Source of the DNA: Lasioglossum baleicum
Taxonomy: Eukaryota > Arthropoda > Insecta > Hymenoptera > Halictidae
Length of the DNA: 64,000 bases
Direction of reading: 5' to 3'
NCBI RefSeq assembly: GCF_051020765.1
Contig: NC_134934.1
Span: forward strand, 7,578,001 to 7,642,000
Shown: in pieces, positions 57,501 through 64,000 of the stretch
How the letters are laid out: each line of letters starts with the position of its first letter
Position numbering within the stretch: the stretch's first letter is position 1
Program-made: the position numbers and the translations under genes
Notes under the pieces: model-generated
What the model was told of the DNA's origin: nothing
The model's input: only the letters and a program-made list of their open reading frames with translations
Database searches by the model: none

Positions 57501-58509
57501 ACAATAATACGATCGACGCGCGGCCGGGTCGAGGGGATGTGTAGCCTTCTAAAATCGGCCGTCGTGAGTAAATAATTCCGAGCCCTGTCGTATGCAATGC
57601 TTCTAATTGATTATAAAAACATCAGCTCGTTTGGTACAATTATAAAAAAGTAATTCCATTTTAAGGGTAGTGTACGAATACTTTTTTATAGGTGCGCCTT
57701 TTTTTTTATTTTTCCATTTGCTGTAAAGTGCGCCGCGAGTAAATAAAGTTTGGGAAGCACTGACCTAGATCGACAAATGAAACTGATCATTGCGAAACAG
57801 TAATTTATAGTACTATAATAAATTCGCGGTTAGAGCCAGCGAGAAGAAACAATGGACGACCCAATGTCCGCGTCGTAGGTATGAATAAGCGTGGTAAAAT
57901 CACAATTAACAACTGTTCAAAAACCAACCTCGGTGTACACTATAATAAGGAATAAGGGAGGAGAGATCAGTATAGCGGTAACCGTAAGTTTGTGTGTATA
58001 GGAGCAATATCTATCAGCCGTCGAACCGAAAAACTTTATTGCCTCGTGCGACCCAAAGAAAATGGAGCGTTGCGCGAGGCCGATAGAGCAGCCGGTTGTT
58101 CTCGGCTCGGTATCGAGCGGTTCACTCGTAAATTCATCTCGAGGACGTTTAGTATGCGTTTTCGAATGCAGTGAAAGTGGCGAGCGCGCGGCGACATCGG
58201 CATCCTGTTGCGTTCAGGGTCAGATCAGCTACGCGGACGGACCTTTTCCTCTATTTTCTCCGTCTGCCGCCTCTCTCGTCTATCGTTGGAAGCTCGGAAG
58301 ATGCTACGGAGGCGTGATTGGTCCTAAATATCAACATATTCGCACTGAATCGCGTATATACATATAGGGGTATCCTGCTTCTTTATCGCTAGATGTTTAT
58401 GTAAAATGAAAATTGTGTCAATTGCATGACACGGTAATCAGAAGCTGTTTTCCCTTTTCAATAATCCTAACAATAGTACATTCTTAAATTCTTTGAATCT
58501 TATTGTTCC

Positions 58510-58790
58510 AAATTGCACCGTTTGTATGTGTTTTTGACAAAAATCGATGGGTGTAATTTCAAGCAGTGTAAAGATTAAAACAATTCGGGTCAACCAACAC
58601 GTTTCTTACAACTTAATAAAACCAGTAAACAGAGAAGCAGAAGAGGTTCTTACGTCTTGCAACTGTGTAATGCAAGCAATTTTTATTTTGCATAAAAACT
58701 GAACAGTTGTTTGAATGTGACGCAGCCTTTGGGAAGTACAGTAAAGTCTTGATCTAAGAAACTTGGCTACCCCCTTCACCTTGAAGTGTT
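58510..58790. repeat. Degenerate MITE fragment followed by AAAGTCTTGATCTAAG repeat, copy 3
   Basis: 58525-58700 resembles the TAGACTGCGGAT-family body (tttttgacaaaaatcgatgggtgtaattt; tttttattttgcataaa). 58739-58790 begins ACAGTAAAGTCTTGATCTAAG and continues like 52283. Both are partial. Confidence 0.45.
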
Positions 58791-59869
58791 CGTTAGGCGA
58801 ATTCTCCGCGACGCTCCGGAGGAAATCGTCTGCGTCTCTCTCGTTCGGCCCTCGGGAAATCGGGTCGAAATTACGTGCGTCCGATAGCGCGCGTTATTCT
58901 CTGCCGATAAACGGAAAGGTGGTCGCGATAAACAGCCGTGTGACGCGTGGAGAACTGAAAACGCGAGAGAGATAAACGGCATGCGCGCTCGCGTCGCAGA
59001 CTTTATTTTACCGGCGCGTCACGTTCCATCCGCGGCAAGCTCGAAAAATTTGCGACGCGTTATCTGCCGACAAGAAATCCATCTCTCACATTATTTCCAG
59101 GGACCAAATAGCCCAGATACGACCCAATTGTACGCCCATACTTAATTAATTAATAAAAACACCGATGCACGTGCCTCGTACACTTCACATATTTCGAATA
59201 TTATCAGATACATTTTTTTTTTTGTTACTTGAAAATTCCTCGTGGCCAAAACAGTAGATGAATGCGAATAATTTTGCGCTTTTACATGGACGTTCCATTG
59301 TATTTCACAAATATGTACGTGCGATAAATGCATAAAGATACTCGGTCCACCGATAACTGTTAGGTCGGATTGATAGTAAAATCTCTACTAGTTCTTATCA
59401 CTCTTAGTCACAGCAGACGGGACTACTATCTTATATATGTATACATATACTACTATCTTGTATTTATTTTACTAACAATTAAGCTGAGTTAATTATCAAA
59501 ACTTTGTGCAAGAGTTAGCTTAAGGAGTATACCCTTAATATGTGCAAAGAAAAGAAGAGACATAATAACTACAACTTCAGAAGAATGTGGTATACATTGA
59601 CGGGTCAATTTCCCTATTTATATTCTCGCCAGTGTATGTACATATTTTGCAGGTTTCGATGGAAGTGTCCATTACGTGTATGATAGCATGAGAATGAATG
59701 TGCGATTTTGCAATTATTGATGGGCTAGAACCGCGTACGAGAGCAAGGCAAGACGTAGCCGAGCGAGTTTTGTCGGGCAACGACTAACTGGGCGGCTAAC
59801 TAGGTTTGTAATCGCGTTTGCGTCGAATCTACGGGTTCCAGCTGTTGGCGGAGTCTCCCGCGAAGTATT

Positions 59870-60130
59870 ACAATGCGTCTGCCGGGCAGTGTGTGTTAGT
59901 TAGGCTGAGTTAGTTAGTATAGTGTTGGTCTGTGCGGCGTGTCAGCCGTGGATCGGCGTTTTTACCTCGCGGCTCGCCGCGGAGGCTAAAGACCCCGGAC
60001 ACACCTGTGCGGACGCGAGAGAGACTTAGGCGACGAACGCGCCAGAATGCCGGACAGGAGGACGAATCTCCGGGAATACCTCGAACGTATCGAAAGTTCA
60101 AGGCAAGCGCGAGTGTCCTCGACTCGCCTC
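59870..60130 (+). promoter_or_regulatory. GC-rich island with possible first exon
   Basis: A GC-rich, CpG-containing segment with runs of GTTAGTTAG (59896-59918). An ATG at 60047 opens the frame MPDRRTNLREYLERIESSR, followed by AAG|GCAAGC, which resembles a non-canonical GC-AG donor. It could be an alternative 5' exon of yki or of another gene to the right. I do not recognise the peptide. Confidence 0.25.
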
Positions 60131-61071
60131 TTCTCTCTCTCTCTCTTTCTCTCTCTCCTCTCGGTCGTCCCGTTCGTCGTTAGAATTAGCGATCGCCATA
60201 GCCCAGAGACCGTGGCAGCACGCTTCGATTGCAAGATCTTCGAGCGGATCGCGAAGGGTGTCCCTGTGTGTTGCTTGGAGTCTAATCTCTCCGATTTTTC
60301 TCGGGCTTCGGCGTAGCTTCTTGCTCTCTCGCGGGCCGAGAACGGATTTCCGGGTACGAATCGAGTCGGTGGCGCCGGGCCGCGTCTAACTTTGAGTTTC
60401 GTGTCAACAATTTCGAGCATCGGTTCCATAAATATCGTCTGTCGCATCTTTGATGTCGATAGTCCGCGCGTGCAGCACCGTCTCTCCGGAAATACTCCGA
60501 TCGATACGCACCTCCCGCTGTCGAATCCAGGAAACGCTATTATCGGATCACCCTGGAAAACAATTTATTTGTTTCCATCCGGAAATTATGTATTTGCCAG
60601 CGCTGCGGAATTATTTGTCCAATAAATGAATTTTTACGTTGATGTAGCAAATTTGGTTAGGGCTATAAATGCAAGAAGGTTGCAAGAGCACTCTCGGCAT
60701 CATAAATGTTCACACTAGAAATGAAGGATTTCAGATTTATTCTTTTACAATTCGTGAGGTTATAAAAATATTGTTTGTGTACTTTTATTGCATTCGATTG
60801 CATTACTCTGATTTTATTTTTGAGGCTGCCAGATATTGGTACTAGCAAAGCGTTAACGGAAGAATGGTTGGACGCGAACGACACAGAACCATCGATGCTG
60901 TTAGTCGTCCGATTAAAATTATCGAACGAGTCGTACATAACGAACGATTCCGAGTAGCAACGACGTGAGTCTCTCGATAGTATTACCCCTGCCGAGTCAG
61001 CAATTGTGAGAATACCACAAAATAGAAGCGGAATCCTCCGAACCACGAATCAGGAATGAATTCGTCATCAC

Positions 61072-61268
61072 TAGACTGCGGATTTGATGCATCTACAACA
61101 GAAATGAATAAACTACAAGACTGTGGAGACGTTGGAAGATTTGAAGAACATTGTCACACTATCCCCGACTTATGACAATGATCAAACGAACAAATTCATG
61201 TTTATTCAATCTCTGTCCGTAAGAATTGGCTTAGACAATTTCTATCTTGCACAAAGCTTCGCAGTCTA
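61072..61268. mobile_element. MITE, TAGACTGCGGAT family
   Basis: 197 bp. Left end TAGACTGCGGATTTGATGCA; right end, reverse-complemented, TAGACTGCGAAGCTTTGTGCA. The ends are the best preserved in the window, but the interior differs from the 31148/35403 type, so it may be a related subfamily. Confidence 0.7.
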
Positions 61269-61582
61269 ATTTATCTTCTGAATTCGACGAATAATTCTTT
61301 AAGTTTATCGTGTCATAGCGAACTTCTGTTACGGCAATTGTATTTGTCTTACGTTACATCCTCGCAAGCGTTCATAATTGAGAAGTCACCGGGTTGAAAG
61401 GTTAATTGGGCGAAAATTGAAAAGTCTGTGTCAGGCCTAAGCAGATTTGGCACACTCGTGTAATCCTGCAATGGTATCCTGAGGTTTCTTAAAACACATT
61501 TTTAGAAATTCGCTGCGCAATGAACCTCGTTCTCCTTCAGTCTTTCTTTCGTTAGTACCGACTCTGAGGAGTATGTTCGAAT

Positions 61583-61748
61583 TAGACAGCGGGGATCTTT
61601 ACGGAAAATAAAAATTTTCTACCTGAACAAACCGATTGTCTTTTCTAAAATGTTTGACATGCTGAAAATAATACAACAGTATTTTCAAGTACTTCTACTG
61701 TTTTTACACCTAGCGATCATCGTCACAAATGCACAAAACCCGCTGTCT
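61583..61748. mobile_element. MITE, TAGACTGCGGAT family
   Basis: Left end AGACAGCGGGGATCTTTACG; right end, reverse-complemented, AGACAGCGGGTTTTGTGCA. The interior (aaaataaaaattttctacctga; atgtttgacatgctgaaaataata) matches the RpS10-intron copy at 25954-26179. Confidence 0.75.
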
Positions 61749-62277
61749 ATTGATTACAGAAGGTCAGATGATTAGATGGGACGTGTTTTATTATTCGCTC
61801 TCCAGAATCTGAAGATGGTCGGGTCAAATATTAGAAAGTCAGAATCATCGGGAGATTAGTGACCATACAGAAGCAAGCTGAGAGTCCATCGTCATCCCCG
61901 AAGGGTTGATAGTGAGAACGCGAGCACAGTGTTTATCATCGACGCGTCCAACTTCCGGTGGCGTTTGCACGCGTCGCCTGCACGTTTTACGACCGAACAA
62001 TCGACCTTCGGGGTCGGAGGAATTTTGACGGATCCCTGGGTGTCTAGGATCGAGGCGGATCTGTGATCGCGCCGTTGATCGTGCGCCATTAAAAGTCCGT
62101 GTTAACGGTACTCGGCCGTTTCGGCGATAAACTCGAGGGGCGACGGACGAGTCCGCTTGTCGTCTCCGGGACTAACAGAAGAAGAAGATGACGAAGAGGA
62201 AGGAGAAGGGAAAGGAGTAGGAGATGGGTTTTGAGGTAGAGGAACGGTGCCAGAGGGAGGCAAAGAGAATGGTAGAC

Positions 62278-62302
62278 ACGACGACGACGATGACGACGAC
62301 GA

Positions 62303-62334
<32 letters not shown>

Positions 62335-62410
62335 ACCACGACGACGACGGCGAAGACGAAGAAGAAGACGACGACGATCGCGACGACGAAGACGACTACG
62401 ACGACGGGAG
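62278..62410. repeat. ACG trinucleotide microsatellite
   Basis: About 130 bp of ACG-type triplets with GAAGAAG interruptions. It reads as poly-Thr on + and Arg/His-rich on -, so the open frames over it (62224-62541, 62089-62523) are repeat artefacts. Confidence 0.93.
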
Positions 62411-62699
62411 AGAAGAGTAGGCAGGCGAAAGAGAGCGTCGGTACGAGAGTGTCTATTTACGAGTTGTCCGGCGCCGTGATGTCCGGAGTAAAAATACATC
62501 GTAGTCCGTATGCCGTGCGCCACACAGAAACCCTCTTGTAATTCTCCAATGCTCTCGAGCTGGCTGCCTCTCTTCTGTGTTCGCCTGCCTATTTGCCTGC
62601 CTGCTTGCTTCCCTACCTCCCCTCTTTTCCTCCTTTCTTTCTTTCCCCTCCTTCACCCCTGCCTTCCCTCTTGACTCCGTCTTCTCCTACTAGTCCTCT

Positions 62700-62775
62700 C
62701 CGCCTCGATTCGGCTCGATTCAACTCGACTCGACCCGACTCGATTCGATTCGATTCGATTCGATTCAACTCGACT
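62700..62775. repeat. GATTC/GACTC pentanucleotide repeat
   Basis: About 15 units of (T)CGATT or (A)CTCGA type, including six consecutive CGATT units at 62738-62768. Simple tandem repeat. Confidence 0.85.
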
Positions 62776-64000
62776 TGACTCCGACTATCTTGGAACGCGT
62801 CCAACAGCTTCCGGAGAGAACCGCGAGCGACATGTAGCTTTTGGAGCACGCCGACGACGCCGCTCCACGCCGATCCGTTCTGTATTCCACCGTGCCACCG
62901 ATCACGCATCCCCGGAGGATAGATTTTCCATTTCTTTCCGGCTCGATCTTTCCGCGGGTTCACCACTCTTTCTCTTTTCCCTCCTCTCCGCTCGACCAAA
63001 ACGAGCATCTTGCATTGGGCTCTTGCATTGGCATCTGTGCGTTAACTCTTCTGGGTCGACGTATGATTCTCGGTTTCTTTACGATCGATGTTACGTTGAC
63101 ATGTTAAGTGCCGAATATCAACTCCGAAAGTTCCGATAAAATCGAAATAATCTGATTGATCGATCATAGCAGACGCTGCTCCAACTCTCCCACATCTTAA
63201 AAGAATCAACATCAAATTTGGTTTATGCGATTATGGGACATAAAAATGGATCTCGAAAGGTGGTAAAAAATGAATTACGAGTTTTGATTTGATAGCAGCA
63301 CCTTGCAATTGATGCACAAAGATCCGCAGGCTAACACATACAGAGGGAGAAGCAGCAAACGTATTTACGAGCACGATTGCCTGTCGGAAACCGATGCCTC
63401 GTGCTAGCCTCGCGTCCTTGCCACGCAAATACTAAAGAGAGACCCGAGGCAGCACGGTATCGAGAGGCAGTGGCCGATCTCGTCCGCCGCGACTGGAAAA
63501 GCTGTTCTCCTCGAGGCGAACGCTCGATATCGGCCAGGTTTTCTATTCGGATAAACAAGCCAGAGAGCGATCGAGCAGCCCGCTCGCTTCTTGCCTGTCC
63601 AGGCCTTCGAGCCACGCCGCGCCGCGCCGTCCACGCGCCGCGGATCGAGAAACATTTATTTATAATTGCTAGACTAAGGATCCTTGTGCACTCGTGCCAC
63701 GTGCGAGCGCACCGAACGCGAAACAACAGATGCTTCTCGGCCAAGATCTATAGCCGCTGTGTTTTTGTCCTCGCTCGCTGAATGTCCGCCGTCGGCCGAA
63801 CCAATTCCGCTTTCGTTCCCGCGATCTATCCCGCGGTTGTACACCGTCCGATGCAACTATATTTACATGCCGCAACCAGCGCTTTACTAGAAACCAACTA
63901 ATTGACTTTAGAAAGCAAGCTTTGAAATCTTGTTTTACATAATATTTCTGAAGGAAGCGATTCTTGAGGCGATCTATTCGTTCGGTACCGATATTGCTGT

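Larger units (their letters stand above)
40372..64000 (+). other. Probable first intron of yki (>23.6 kb)
   Basis: After the WW1-splitting donor at 40372 I find no HxxxTTTWxDPR-type continuation or any other recognisable coding exon up to the window edge. The interval holds many small transposons (listed separately) in AT-rich DNA. GC-rich islands lie at about 44250-44750, 45540-46080, 49690-50230, 51600-51920, 53560-54260, 54740-55100, 58020-58320, 59820-60480, 61900-63060 and 63370-63880. Assigning all of it to one intron is inference, and independent genes could lie inside. Confidence 0.5.

Noticed and set aside
62089..62541. Poly-Thr and Arg/His-rich frames
   Set aside because: Direct translation of the ACG microsatellite.
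1..64000. CRISPR arrays, rRNA and tRNA genes
   Set aside because: I scanned for regularly spaced repeats, rRNA-like blocks and GGTTCGAATC-type tRNA boxes. An isolated GGTTCGAATCTCG near 40971 lacks a matching tRNA fold around it.

Overview
This is a eukaryotic, insect-type window, most likely from a hymenopteran (bee, wasp or ant). The genes have short GT-AG introns in an AT-rich background, and dispersed small DNA transposons are common. There is an animal Hippo-pathway pair, an insect-type UGGT, and a RAD54B gene, which Drosophila lacks. I saw no rRNA, tRNA, CRISPR array or bacterial-style operon. The species assignment is inference.

Gene layout, left to right, with splice sites read by eye and intron phases checked: UGGT (-, 22 exons, 2432-9968); acyl-protein thioesterase (+, 7 exons, 12420-13915); peroxisomal enoyl-CoA delta-isomerase (+, 6 exons, 15868-17310); RAD54B (-, 10 exons, 17423-21747); BLCAP (+, 22897-23139); ribosomal protein S10 (-, 24781-26586); sorting nexin 17 (+, 8 exons, 29345-31583); Hippo kinase (-, 9 exons, 33893-36769); first coding exon of Yorkie (+, 39719-40371). 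Every exon chain closes in frame. Neighbours mostly alternate strand, giving divergent pairs (UGGT/APT, RAD54B/BLCAP, RpS10/SNX17, hpo/yki) and convergent pairs (ECI/RAD54B with 112 bp between stop codons, BLCAP/RpS10, SNX17/hpo).

From 40372 to the right edge I recognise no further exon. I read this as the >23.6 kb first intron of yki. It alternates AT-rich, transposon-filled stretches with GC-rich islands that may hold enhancers or alternative promoters.

The main points for a second look are the following. Hippo and its target coactivator Yorkie sit head-to-head 2.95 kb apart. A 531-bp palindrome lies in the shared RAD54B/BLCAP upstream region. There is a diverse set of small transposons: TTAA-flanked piggyBac types, an internally deleted piggyBac with its C-terminal Cys/His module, Tc1 and mariner relics, a hAT-like element with an 8-bp duplication, a family with subterminal tandem repeats, a family with TAGACTGCGGAT ends, and several foldbacks. 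Several insertions are nested and can be ordered in time.
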